NCBI GenBank assembly: GCA_963788225.1
Contig: CAWBGI010000001.1
Location: 558,001 to 622,000, forward strand
DNA length: 64,000 nucleotides
Reading direction: 5' to 3'
DNA from: Sulfotelmatobacter sp963788225
Lineage (GTDB): Bacteria; Acidobacteriota; Terriglobia; Terriglobales; Acidobacteriaceae
Position 1 is the stretch's first letter. The number at the start of each line of letters is the position of its first letter. Of the stretch, positions 43,524 to 51,975 are shown one piece after another. The position numbers and the translations under genes are program-made. The notes beneath the pieces are model-generated. The model had not been told where the DNA came from and did no database searches. It worked only from the letters and a program-made list of their open reading frames with translations.

Positions 43524-43934
43524 ATGAAGAAAAAGACATCAGGAGCGGGCCCTTCTGCGGTGAGGAGCAAAGCCCCAGCGAAGAGCATGGACGAATATCT
43601 TGCGCGCGTCCCGGAACCGGGGCGCAGTACTTTGCAGAGGATTCGCGCTGTCATTCGTTCGGTCGTGCCGCCGGAGACGACCGAGATCATCAGCTACGGG
43701 ATTCCGACTTTCAAGTACAAGCGGGGGCTGGTCGCGTTTGCCGCATTTACCGGTCATTGCAGCTTCTTCCCGCTGGGTTCGTCGGCGCTTGACTTGTTTC
43801 AGGAAGAACTCAAAGAGTTTCGCGTCTCGAAAGGTACGCTGCACTTTCCTATGGACAAGCCTTTGCCGGTCGCGCTGGTGAAGAAGATCGTGAAGGCGCG
43901 GATTGCGCAGGATGATGGCCGCAAAGCAACCTGA
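43524..43934 (+). CDS. DUF1801 (YdhG-like) protein
   Basis: The protein has 136 residues. 'MDEYLARVPEPGRSTLQRIRAVIR' (in part), 'ISYGIPTFKYKRGLVAFAAFTGHCSFFPLGS' (in part) and 'GTLHFPMDKPLP' are the DUF1801 landmarks. Some relatives bind iron-frataxin partners or act as putative chaperones, but the role is unknown. It sits inside the ligase cluster between the first ATP-grasp gene and the GCS2 gene, with repeat-bearing gaps of 81 and 155 bases, so it may be a passenger. Confidence 0.85.
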   Translation: MKKKTSGAGPSAVRSKAPAKSMDEYLARVPEPGRSTLQRIRAVIRSVVPPETTEIISYGIPTFKYKRGLVAFAAFTGHCSFFPLGSSALDLFQEELKEFRVSKGTLHFPMDKPLPVALVKKIVKARIAQDDGRKAT

Positions 43935-44046
43935 TTCGTTCGGGCTTATTTCCAGTCATTGTTATACTATTGAGGCTTATTTCTGCCCGCGCTTTCGCAA
44001 AGAAGGCGATGGTATGGGGACCCGCGAAGCAATGCGCTGGCGGCGG

Positions 44047-44077
44047 GCAGCAGGTTCCTCGCTCCGCTCGGAATGAT
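44047..44077 (+). repeat. interspersed repeat, GCAGGTTCCTCGCTCCGCTCG type
   Basis: 'GGCAGCAGGTTCCTC', 'GCTCCGCTCG' and 'GGAATGAT' follow the same order as the other copies. It ends 12 bases before the GCS2 gene start. Confidence 0.7.
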
Positions 44078-44089
44078 AAAAGATAAGAA

Positions 44090-45229
44090 ATGAAACCTAC
44101 TTTCAGCATCGGGATTGAAGAGGAATATCAGACGATAGATCCCGAGACTCGGGATCTGCGGTCGCATATTCAGGTCGAATTGCTGGAGAAGGGCAAGCTG
44201 ATCCTGCAGGAGCGGGTGAAGGCGGAAATGCACCAGTCCGTGGTCGAGGTGGGGACTGGGGTGTGCAAGAACATCAAAGAAGCCAAGGCGGAAGTGAAGA
44301 TGCTGCGCCGCGACATTGTGCGACTGGCGCGGGAGAACGGGTTGCGGCTGGCTTCGGTGGCGACGCATCCGTTTGCGGACTGGCGGGTGCAGGAAATTTA
44401 TCCTGACGACCGGTACAAGAATATTGTCGAGGACATGCAGTTGGTGGCGCGGGCGAACCTGATTTTTGGCCTGCACGTGCACATCGGGATCGAGGATCGC
44501 GAGACCGCGATCCATATGATGAATCATGCGCGGTATTTTCTGCCGCACCTCCTGGCGCTGTCGACCAATTCTCCGTTCTGGCTGGGCATGGATACGGGGC
44601 TGAAATCATATCGATGCAAGGTATTCGACAAGTTTCCCCGGACCAACATTCCCGATTATTTTCCCAGCTGGGGCGAATACGAAAACTTCATCAAGCTGCT
44701 GATCAAGACCAACTGCATCGACAACGCCAAGAAGATCTGGTGGGACATCCGGCCGCATCCGTTTTTTAATACGATCGAGTTCCGGGTGTGCGATATTCCC
44801 ATGCGCGCGGATGAGACGATCGCGCTGGCGGCGCTGATTCAGGCCACGGTGGCGAAGCTGTACAAGCTGCATGAGTCGAATCAGGGATTCCGTTTGTACC
44901 GGCGCGCGCTGCTTATGGAGAACAAATGGCGGGCGGCGCGCTACGGCATGAGCGGCAAGCTGATTGATTTTGGCAAGCAGGCGGAAGTTCCGGCGACGGA
45001 TTTGATCCTCGAATATCTCGACTTTGTCGACGATGTGGCGGATGAGCTGGATTCGCGCGAGGAATTGAACTACATCCGCACGATGCTGGAAACCGGCAGC
45101 GGCGCAGACCGTCAGTTGCAGGTGTTTCAGGAGACTGGAGATTTGAAGAAAGTTGTCGATTACATCATCGAGGAGACGGAAGCGGGACTGGCGGAGGATG
45201 AGCCGGTTTCCGTGAGAAAAGTAGGATGA
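44090..45229 (+). CDS. GCS2-family carboxylate-amine ligase (YbdK-like)
   Basis: The protein has 379 residues. 'FSIGIEEEYQTID' with acidic E10-E12, 'AEMHQSVVEVGTGVC' with E46 and E53, and 'FGLHVHIGIEDRE' match the GCS2/glutamate-cysteine-ligase-like fold. Family members ligate an amino acid to an amine or to another amino acid with ATP, like the first step of glutathione synthesis. The likely product is a short gamma- or alpha-linked peptide. Its stop TGA overlaps the peptidase ATG (ATGA), so the two are translationally coupled. Confidence 0.92.
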   Translation: MKPTFSIGIEEEYQTIDPETRDLRSHIQVELLEKGKLILQERVKAEMHQSVVEVGTGVCKNIKEAKAEVKMLRRDIVRLARENGLRLASVATHPFADWRVQEIYPDDRYKNIVEDMQLVARANLIFGLHVHIGIEDRETAIHMMNHARYFLPHLLALSTNSPFWLGMDTGLKSYRCKVFDKFPRTNIPDYFPSWGEYENFIKLLIKTNCIDNAKKIWWDIRPHPFFNTIEFRVCDIPMRADETIALAALIQATVAKLYKLHESNQGFRLYRRALLMENKWRAARYGMSGKLIDFGKQAEVPATDLILEYLDFVDDVADELDSREELNYIRTMLETGSGADRQLQVFQETGDLKKVVDYIIEETEAGLAEDEPVSVRKVG

Positions 45230-46359
45230 ATATTTCTGGAAAGGAAGTCAACACCCCCACCCCTTCGACAAGCTCAGAGCCTGCCCTGAGCTTGCCGAAG
45301 GGGCAGGCTCTCTCGCAAAGAACGCGAGAAGGTTGGGGCACTCGCTCGAATCACATTTCCTTTGATGCTGAATACACTCCTGGGGCGCGCAATGCGGTGC
45401 AGGTTTGCCTGCGGGTGCGGCCAGAGGAGAAGGTTTGCGTGATTACCGATGAGGCTACGCTCGAGATTGCCGCGGCGATTGCGCACGAACTCGACGAACT
45501 GGGGTCGCCATACCGCGCCTGGGTGCTGGAGGATTTGGCCGAGCGTCCGCTCAAAGATTTGCCCTCTGAAATTCTGGAAGATTTGGAAACCAGCCAGGTT
45601 TCGATTTTTGCGGTGCAGGCGCAGCGGAACGAACTGCGCACGCGCATGCAGATGACCGATGTCGTGAACCGGCGGAAGATCCGGCACGCGCACATGGTGA
45701 ACATCAACCGCCAGATCATGCTGGAAGGCATGCGTGCGGATTTTCAGAAAGTTGACCGGCTGAGCGCCAAGGTGGTGGCGATGGTGCGCAAGGCCCAGCG
45801 GGTGCGGGCGAAGACGGATGCGGGTACGGATCTGACCGCAGACTTGAATCACAATTACAAGTGGCTGAAGACCAGCGGGATTATCACTCCAGAAAAATGG
45901 GGGAATTTGCCGGGCGGGGAAATCTTTACTACGCCGGGAGAAGTCAATGGGACGTTCGTGATTGACGGCGTGGTGGGCGATTATTTGTGCGCGAAGTTTG
46001 GCAACTTGCGCGAGCAGCCTCTGACCATCCACATGAAGAACAATCGCCTTACCGAGGCGCACTCCGAGAATCGCGAACTGGAAGACGATTTCTGGAAGTA
46101 CACCCATACGGATGAGAACAGCGACCGCGTGGGCGAGTTTGCCATCGGAACCAACATTGATCTGAAGGATGTGATTGGGCAGATTCTGCAGGATGAGAAG
46201 TATCCCGGAGTGCACATTGCGTTTGGAAATCCCTATGGCGCGCACACCGGCGCGGAGTGGGATTCTTCGACCCACATCGATGTAGTGGGTCGGAAGTTCA
46301 ACATCTGGGTGGACGATGAACAGATCATGCAGGATGGGAAGTTTTTGGTGGAAGCGTAG
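45226..46359 (+). CDS. M29-type metallo-aminopeptidase with repeat-derived N-terminus
   Basis: The protein has 377 residues. M29 landmarks are 'GGEIFTTPGEVNG' (Glu ligand), 'RVGEFAIGTN', 'GVHIAFGNPYG' and 'THIDVVG'. These enzymes trim N-terminal residues using two metal ions. The start ATG overlaps the GCS2 stop. Residues about 5-40 ('TPTPSTSSEPALSLPKG' then 'QALSQRTREG') are read through two dispersed repeats and look foreign; the conserved part starts at 'HISFDAEYTPGARN'. In this cluster it may process or recycle the ligase product. Confidence 0.88.
   Translation: MNISGKEVNTPTPSTSSEPALSLPKGQALSQRTREGWGTRSNHISFDAEYTPGARNAVQVCLRVRPEEKVCVITDEATLEIAAAIAHELDELGSPYRAWVLEDLAERPLKDLPSEILEDLETSQVSIFAVQAQRNELRTRMQMTDVVNRRKIRHAHMVNINRQIMLEGMRADFQKVDRLSAKVVAMVRKAQRVRAKTDAGTDLTADLNHNYKWLKTSGIITPEKWGNLPGGEIFTTPGEVNGTFVIDGVVGDYLCAKFGNLREQPLTIHMKNNRLTEAHSENRELEDDFWKYTHTDENSDRVGEFAIGTNIDLKDVIGQILQDEKYPGVHIAFGNPYGAHTGAEWDSSTHIDVVGRKFNIWVDDEQIMQDGKFLVEA
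45262..45340. repeat. composite dispersed repeat inside the M29 gene
   Basis: 'CCTTCGACAAGCTCAGAG' (45262 on) is followed by the inverted copy 'CCTGCCCTGAGCTTGCCGAAGG', ending near 45302. Directly after it comes a degenerate CTCTCGCAAAGAACGCGAGAAGG hairpin (read in two parts), related to the 31323 palindrome. The whole block stays in frame with the peptidase. Confidence 0.75.
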
Positions 46360-46381
46360 AGTGGACTTGCTGCCGGCGAGA

Positions 46382-46410
46382 AGCAGGTTCCTCGCTTCGC
46401 TCGGAATGAC
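46382..46410 (+). repeat. interspersed repeat, AGCAGGTTCCTCGCTTCGCTCG type
   Basis: This copy matches the compact form of the element, with 'GCAGGTTCCT', 'CGCTTCGCTCG' and 'GGAATGACA' in order. It lies between the peptidase and the second ATP-grasp gene. Confidence 0.75.
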
Positions 46411-46431
46411 AAACCTTTAGCCGGCGCTACG

Positions 46432-47667
46432 ATGATCCCTTCTCTGCGAAAGCAGTTCAACGCCAGCTTCACTCCCGAAAAATACCAGACATTCTTGCGG
46501 CGGATTGATGACGCTTGCGGAACTCATGTGCAGTTCCGGCTGTCGGAGACTCCTTGTTTCTTTCCCAAGTCGCTGCTGGACCGGATGGCGGAGAATGGCA
46601 AGGAACTGATCCGGCAGCTGGTGGAGAGTCCGGAGTATCGGGCGCGATCCGATGCATCCATTCCGGCGGAGTTCCGGGTTGCGAACGAGCCGCCACGGCC
46701 GTTGTTCGTGCAGGTGGATTTTGGGCTGGTTCGAGACGCGAGCGGCGAGTTGCAGCCGAGGCTGGTGGAGTTGCAGGCTTTCCCTTCCCTTTACGCTTAC
46801 CAGGTGACGCTGGCACAGAGTTACATTGACGTGTACGGGCTGGAAGAGCGGGCTTCGGGCTTCGGCCTTCGGGCTTCGGCTTCTGGGAATGCGCGGCTGA
46901 ATTTTTTTCTGGGCGGGCTCGATGAGAAATCTTATCGAGACCTTTTGCGGCGGGCGATTGTGGGTACGCATGATCCGGAGCACGTGATCCTGATGGAGAT
47001 TCATCCGCAGGAGCAGAAAACTCTGCCCGATTTTCTGCTGACGGAGAAGATGCTGGGCGTGAAAACCATCGACATTGAGGCGGTCAAGAAACACGGAGCT
47101 CAGCTTTACTACGAACGGAACGGGGCGCGGGTGCCGATCCGGCGAATCTATAACCGGACGATTGTGGATGAGTTGCAGCGCAAGTCAGTGAAGCTGGGCT
47201 TCGACTGGCGCGACGATCTTGACGTGGAGTGGGCGGGACATCCGAATTGGTATTTCCGCATCAGCAAGTTTTCGATCCCGTATCTCCGGCATGAGTCGGT
47301 GCCGAAGACATGGTTTCTCGACAAGCTGGAACAGATTCCTGACGACCTGCAGAACTACGCGCTGAAGCCTTTGTATTCGTTTGCCGGGCTGGGCGTGGTG
47401 ATTGCGCCGAAGAAAGAAGATATCGAAGCGATTCCGGCGGAGAAGCGCGCGGACTACATCTTGCAGGAGCGGCTGCACTTTGAGCCGGTCATTGAGACTC
47501 CGTTTGGCCAGACGAAGGCCGAGGTGCGGGTGATGTACGTGTGGCAGGAGGAATTGAAGGCGGTGCTCACGATTATCCGCATGGGACGGGGTCTGATGAT
47601 GGGCGTGGATCACAACAAGAATATGGAGTGGGTGGGCGCATCGGCGGGTTTGTGGGTAGAGGAGGAA
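46432..47667 (+). CDS. second ATP-grasp-like ligase with heptamer-encoded insert
   Basis: The protein has 412 residues. 'RLVELQAFPSLYAYQ' and 'ERLHFEPVIETPFGQTKAEVRVMYV' (in part), with 'YALKPLYSFAGLGVVIAP' as the nucleotide-binding Lys/Gly region, suggest an ATP-grasp ligase fold, perhaps circularly permuted, like glutathionylspermidine-synthase relatives. I am less sure of the family than for the first ATP-grasp. Residues about 140-151 ('RASGFGLRASASG') are read from a GGGCTTC heptamer array. The gene's 3' end is repeated after the next gene (see direct repeats). Confidence 0.72.
46850..46886 (+). repeat. heptamer array, GGGCTTC unit, inside a coding sequence
   Basis: GGGCTTC, GGGCTTC, GGCCTTC, GGGCTTC, GGCTTCT run in exact 7-base steps within the second ATP-grasp gene, keeping its frame. 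Confidence 0.88.
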
Positions 47668-47669
47668 TG
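47614..47669 (+). repeat. direct repeat, upstream copy (3' end of ATP-grasp gene)
   Basis: It starts AACAAGAATATGGAGTG and ends GGAGGAATG. The downstream copy at 48739-48792 shares those ends and 'GCATCGGCGG' in the middle. Only a few bases differ. Confidence 0.8.
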
Positions 47670-48725
47670 ATGTCTCGAGTTATGAGGGTATCAGTGCTCT
47701 TAACTACATTAGCAGTTGCGAGAGTTGTGAACTCGCAAGACTGTTCATCACTGAACATCATCGTCGGCGCGATCGACGCACATGGTATTCCGATAACCAA
47801 CCTCACAACTGCAGACTTCAAGGCTTCGTATCGGGGCCATCCTTTGAATATTTCCTTCGCCGTCTTCAGACACGATCCCTCCGTTCGGACCGTCCTGTTA
47901 CTAGATATGGACGAGAGCATGCACGGGGTGGGCTCGAAGGGAGTCAACAAGTGGAAGATCGCACGTTCAGCCGCCTTAGAATTCATATCCGCGGCGCCGC
48001 CGCAGGTGCGAATTTCTCTTTCCGCCTTCTCATCTGCCCCGGGCCGCTCATTCAAAAGCGAAGAAGGACGTCAGCCCATACAGGATTGGCTGAATAGCCC
48101 CGAGCTGGCGGGAACCTCCTCCCTCAAGGGTAAAGCGGAGATTTACCGGACGCTATCTGGGATTGCACGAGATATGGGAGCAATCCGACCGGGAGACTCT
48201 ATTTTTATTGTGACCGACGGCTACGACTACACCAAATCGTCCGAGGCTACGCGTGCTGCCAGCGAGTTGCAGTCGAATGGAATCCGGCTGTTCGCGTTTC
48301 TGCTAAATGACCTGGTAAATGCCAATGATCGTTTACCTCCGACGGCCGGCCTGGTGGTCGACTACAACCGTTCGGTGCCGCCTCCGCCGATACTTCCTCA
48401 ACAGTTGGCGGATGTGGTGCGCACCTCAGGTGGCATGGGCCTGACCTGGTATCCCGGTGGCAGCCGCGGGGAATCCTGGTCCATCCAGGGATACGACTAC
48501 GACAGCGCCACGCAGCAAGCGATCCGAACCGCCGCGCGCGCGATTGCGCAGGCGATCACAACGTTTTACATCTTGACGGTGGGCCCGCCCACCGGGGCAC
48601 GCGGCCTGGAGGATTGGAAGCTCGAGGTCGTGGACGGGCGCGGTAAGCAGCGGAAGGACGTGACATTGGCGTATCCGTCGAAAATCTCCGTTTGTAACGC
48701 GGTCGCGCCTCAGCCCTCGCATTAG
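47667..48725 (+). CDS. secreted VWFA-domain protein
   Basis: The protein has 352 residues from the ATG at 47667, with GGAGG just upstream; it overlaps the previous stop. The signal peptide ends near 'VVNSQDC'. A VWFA-like fold follows: 'VRTVLLLDMDESM' (a DxDxS variant of the metal site), 'WKIARSAALEFI' and 'GDSIFIVTDGYD'. This matches the Acidobacteriota VWFA family that often occurs near TPR or kinase genes. It is likely periplasmic. It sits between two copies of the ATP-grasp gene's 3' end, which suggests it was inserted there. Confidence 0.82.
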   Translation: MMSRVMRVSVLLTTLAVARVVNSQDCSSLNIIVGAIDAHGIPITNLTTADFKASYRGHPLNISFAVFRHDPSVRTVLLLDMDESMHGVGSKGVNKWKIARSAALEFISAAPPQVRISLSAFSSAPGRSFKSEEGRQPIQDWLNSPELAGTSSLKGKAEIYRTLSGIARDMGAIRPGDSIFIVTDGYDYTKSSEATRAASELQSNGIRLFAFLLNDLVNANDRLPPTAGLVVDYNRSVPPPPILPQQLADVVRTSGGMGLTWYPGGSRGESWSIQGYDYDSATQQAIRTAARAIAQAITTFYILTVGPPTGARGLEDWKLEVVDGRGKQRKDVTLAYPSKISVCNAVAPQPSH

Positions 48726-48738
48726 CCGGATTTCTTGA

Positions 48739-48792
48739 AACAAGAATATGGAGTGAATGGGAGCATCGGCGGCGTTGTTGGTGGAGGAATGG
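48739..48792 (+). repeat. direct repeat, downstream copy
   Basis: It is an imperfect copy of 47614-47669 lying 14 bases after the VWFA stop. Its reading frame is broken by a TGA, so it is a non-functional duplicate of the ATP-grasp 3' end. Confidence 0.8.
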
Positions 48793-48836
48793 TACGGTAA
48801 ACGCCTTGCGGAGTTTGTGGTGTCGCGATCGGGCAT

Positions 48837-48900
48837 GGGGTCCTTCGACTGCGTGACTGCTTCGCTTCGCGAAACAGTCACTCCGCTCTCGGATGGCAAG
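48837..48900 (+). repeat. interspersed hairpin repeat, GTCCTTCGACTGCGTGACTG type
   Basis: It is the second copy of the 42352 element with stem GTGACTG/CAGTCAC. Shared flanks include 'GGGGTCCTTCGACTGC'. Confidence 0.82.
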
Positions 48901-48914
48901 CTAGTGAGGGTCCT

Positions 48915-49271
48915 TCAGCCGATTCTTTTTACGATAGAAGTTTTTAGTTCCCTGCCATTGGGGCGGCGGAGGTAGAGCTTGTCGCCAGCTAACCGAACGG
49001 GCACAGGATCGCCGGGTTTCCATTCGCCGGGAAGATAGCCATCGGCTGAAGGGCATTCGTATTCCCCGGTGTAAACTACGCCCCGGATGTTGACGACAAC
49101 AGCCCGGCGAACCGGGCTGCCAGCGGATTCGCGAAGGATTTCGGCCTCGGCTTGAAACCAGTTTTCGGCATCGTGACCTTCCATCGATCCGCTGCGCTCG
49201 AACAGTTCAGCCGCGCGGCGTCGGATAGCCTCTTGCATTTGGGGAGAATCGTTACCGGACATCCGCGTCAT
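48915..49271 (-). CDS. DUF2934 protein
   Basis: The protein has 118 residues. 'IRRRAAELFERSGSMEGHDAENWFQAEAE' (in part) is the DUF2934 signature: a short helical region with a GHD.E.W.AE pattern. The C-terminal 60 residues form a small beta segment ('AVVVNIRGVVYTGEY', 'PVRLAGDKLYLRRP'). The function is unknown. The domain is common in Acidobacteriota and Proteobacteria. It is convergent with the VWFA gene and divergent from the kinase gene. Confidence 0.78.
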   Translation of the reverse strand: MTRMSGNDSPQMQEAIRRRAAELFERSGSMEGHDAENWFQAEAEILRESAGSPVRRAVVVNIRGVVYTGEYECPSADGYLPGEWKPGDPVPVRLAGDKLYLRRPNGRELKTSIVKRIG

Positions 49272-49460
49272 GGCAGAACCGCCTCGCTATTTCGGGCTTA
49301 TTGGGAACATAGTAGTCCCGCTGAGGCAACTTAGAACCAGTTGAGGGACACAAAAGAATAGGGTAGTTGTCAGTTTGGGAACGGTAATCATCAAAATGGG
49401 CCAGTTGACCTAAGTCGCTGGTGGGCCTAACATTACCGCGTTCGGGGGTTCGGTCTTCTC

Positions 49461-51863
49461 ATGATTGGCCAGACAGTGTCCCACTATCGCGTCCTGGGGA
49501 AACTCGGGGGTGGTGGCATGGGTGTGGTGTATGAGGCCGAGGACCTGAAGCTGGGGCGGCATGTTGCCCTGAAGTTCATTCCGGAAAATCTTGCGGGCGA
49601 TGCCAAATCGCTGGAACGCTTCACGCGCGAGGCAAGGGCGGCATCTCTGCTGAATCACCCCAACATCTGCACCATTCACGGCATTGAGGATAACAACGGG
49701 CATCCCTTCATTGTGATGGAGAAGCTGGAGGGCGAGAGCCTGAAGCAAAGCATCTCCGGACAGGCGATGCCGACCGAGAAGGTGCTCGATATCAGCATCC
49801 AGGTGGCGGACGCTCTGGCGGCGTCGCACGCCAAGGGAATCGTTCATCGGGACATCAAGCCTGCCAACATTTTCCTGTGTCCCACAGGGCAGGTGAAGGT
49901 GCTGGATTTCGGGCTGGCCAAGCTGCTGCACAACGTCGGAACCGATAGCGATGGAGCCGGACTTGACCAGTCGTTAACCGCTGTGGGAGTGATTCCGGGG
50001 ACGGCAATCTACATGTCGCCGGAGCAGGCCCGGAGCGAAGAAATCGATTTTCGCAGCGACCTGTTTTCTTTCGGCGTGGTGATGTATGAAATGGCGACGG
50101 GGAAGAAACCGTTTGCGGGCAAGAACTCCCTGATGACGCTGGACGCGGTGCTGCACGATAAACCGGTTCGGCCGGGAGAGCTGAATCCGAAAGTACCGGT
50201 GGAGCTGGAGGGCATCATCGGCAAGGCGATGGAGAAGAACCGCCAGCAGCGGTACCAAAGCGCCACGCAGATGAAGGCGGACCTGCAGCAACTGAAGCGT
50301 GAGAATGAGTCAGGACAGGTAAGGAGTGGACTGCAGAGCGCGAGGCTGCGAGTTGCAAGCCAGACGTTTGGGCGAACCGGCAGCCGTTGGCTGTTGTGGC
50401 TGCTGCTGGGAACGGCGGCACTTCTGGTGACTGTGTTGGGGGCAGTGGGAGCGTACTGGTGGAAACACCGGACGCTGGCGAGCGTGGAGCAGAAGAACGC
50501 AATTGCAGTGCTACCCCTGCAGAACATGAACGGTGATTTTGCCGTGGATTACCTGCGATTCGCGCTGGCCGATGAGTTGACCAGCGTGTTGACCTATTCG
50601 CGCTCGCTCGAGGTACGGCCTTCGTCAGTGACGCGAAGATTCGTGGCACTGGATTTGGATCCGCGCAAAGCAGGTCAGGAACTGCACGTCGGGCGTCTGT
50701 TGACCGGACACTTCATGCGCCAGGGCGAGCAGCTAACTGTAACCCTGGAAGCGATTGATGTGCCCACGGATCGGCTGCTTTGGCAGGGGACCGTGACGGC
50801 GCCGGTGAACGATTTGATTTCCCTGCAGAACCAGTTGACCACGCAGGTGCAGCAGGGGCTGTTGCCCGCGCTGGGCGTTGCGGGGGGATCACTGAGCGCG
50901 GCTTCACGTCCCAAGAGTCAGGAGGCATACGACCTCTACCTGCATGCCCTTGCCCTGCCTCACGACCCCGGGCCGAACAAGGATGCCATCGCCGTGCTGG
51001 AACATGTGGTGGGAGAGGATCCGGGCTATGCGCCGGCGTGGGAGGCGCTAGGGCTCAGGTGCTACTACGATTCGTATTTTGGCGGAGGCGGCGAGGAGAT
51101 GTTCCAGCGCTCGAACGCCGCCTTTGAGCGGGCCATTGCCCTGGATCCAAACCGCATGTTGGCGGCGAGCCATCTGATCACGAACCGCGTAGAGCGCGGC
51201 GAATTGGGACGGGCTTACGATGCGGCGACAGATCTGGTCCGGCGCAGGCCGCAGAGCGCCGATGCGCACTTCGCGCTTAGTTATGTGCTGCGTTATGCCG
51301 GCATGCAGGAAAAGGCGACGCAGGAGTGCAATACGGCACGCTCGCTCGACCCGGGAAATTTTGATTTCCGGTCGTGTGCCTGGGCTTTTCTGGAGCTGGG
51401 CAAGACCGACAAGGCGATGGATTTCGTGCACCTGGACGCTGGCTCGGAATGGGCAGCCTGGGTGACGCCGTATGTTTACCTGGCTGCGGGCAACGTCGCA
51501 CAGGCACGTGAGAGTGTGCAGAGTGTAGGGAAGGCTCCTGCGTACCACCGGGAGTTGCTGGTGGCATGCACGCAAGCGCAACGGCCCGCGGATATGGACC
51601 GGATTGTGCGCGATGCGGAGGCGTCAGTGCTGACAGAGCCCGACCCGGAGGCGTGGTATCACGTGGGCGCGTTGATGGCGTATTGTGGGCAGAACGGCGC
51701 GGCTTTGCATTTGCTGAAAGCCGCGGTGCAGCAGAACTATTGCGCCTACTCCGCCCTGTTGGAGGACCCACTGCTGAAAGGTCTACGCAAGGAGACGGCC
51801 TTTAATGAAGTATTGACGGCTGGAAGCAAGTGTCAGGAGACGCTGCAGGAAGGGCGGCAGTAA
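49461..51863 (+). CDS. Ser/Thr protein kinase with membrane segment and TPR tail
   Basis: The protein has 800 residues. The kinase domain (1-275) has 'GGGGMG' (16-21), Lys38, 'HRDIKPANI' (H129-D131) and 'DFGLAK'. One membrane helix (about 311-333, 'LLGTAALLVTVLGAV' in part) leads to an extracellular part. That part begins with a periplasmic domain ('IAVLPLQNMNGD') and ends in TPR-like repeats ('YAPAWEALGLRCYYD', 'ALDPNRMLAASHL'). It is a typical Acidobacteriota PknB-like sensor kinase. Targets are unknown. The stop is followed by a single-arm heptamer array after 4 bases. Confidence 0.95.
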   Translation: MIGQTVSHYRVLGKLGGGGMGVVYEAEDLKLGRHVALKFIPENLAGDAKSLERFTREARAASLLNHPNICTIHGIEDNNGHPFIVMEKLEGESLKQSISGQAMPTEKVLDISIQVADALAASHAKGIVHRDIKPANIFLCPTGQVKVLDFGLAKLLHNVGTDSDGAGLDQSLTAVGVIPGTAIYMSPEQARSEEIDFRSDLFSFGVVMYEMATGKKPFAGKNSLMTLDAVLHDKPVRPGELNPKVPVELEGIIGKAMEKNRQQRYQSATQMKADLQQLKRENESGQVRSGLQSARLRVASQTFGRTGSRWLLWLLLGTAALLVTVLGAVGAYWWKHRTLASVEQKNAIAVLPLQNMNGDFAVDYLRFALADELTSVLTYSRSLEVRPSSVTRRFVALDLDPRKAGQELHVGRLLTGHFMRQGEQLTVTLEAIDVPTDRLLWQGTVTAPVNDLISLQNQLTTQVQQGLLPALGVAGGSLSAASRPKSQEAYDLYLHALALPHDPGPNKDAIAVLEHVVGEDPGYAPAWEALGLRCYYDSYFGGGGEEMFQRSNAAFERAIALDPNRMLAASHLITNRVERGELGRAYDAATDLVRRRPQSADAHFALSYVLRYAGMQEKATQECNTARSLDPGNFDFRSCAWAFLELGKTDKAMDFVHLDAGSEWAAWVTPYVYLAAGNVAQARESVQSVGKAPAYHRELLVACTQAQRPADMDRIVRDAEASVLTEPDPEAWYHVGALMAYCGQNGAALHLLKAAVQQNYCAYSALLEDPLLKGLRKETAFNEVLTAGSKCQETLQEGRQ

Positions 51864-51867
51864 AAAC

Positions 51868-51902
51868 CAGTTCTCAGTTCTCGGTTCTCAGTTCTCAGTT
51901 GT
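51868..51902 (+). repeat. heptamer array, CAGTTCT unit (single arm)
   Basis: CAGTTCT, CAGTTCT, CGGTTCT, CAGTTCT, CAGTTGT run in exact steps 4 bases after the kinase stop. No complementary arm is found within the gap. Confidence 0.85.
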
Positions 51903-51975
51903 TCGTTACCCGTATCGGCTCCGGACTTACCTTTTTCTGGGCGGAGCCTAATTTGCCGGTGCGAGAGGAAAGAAT

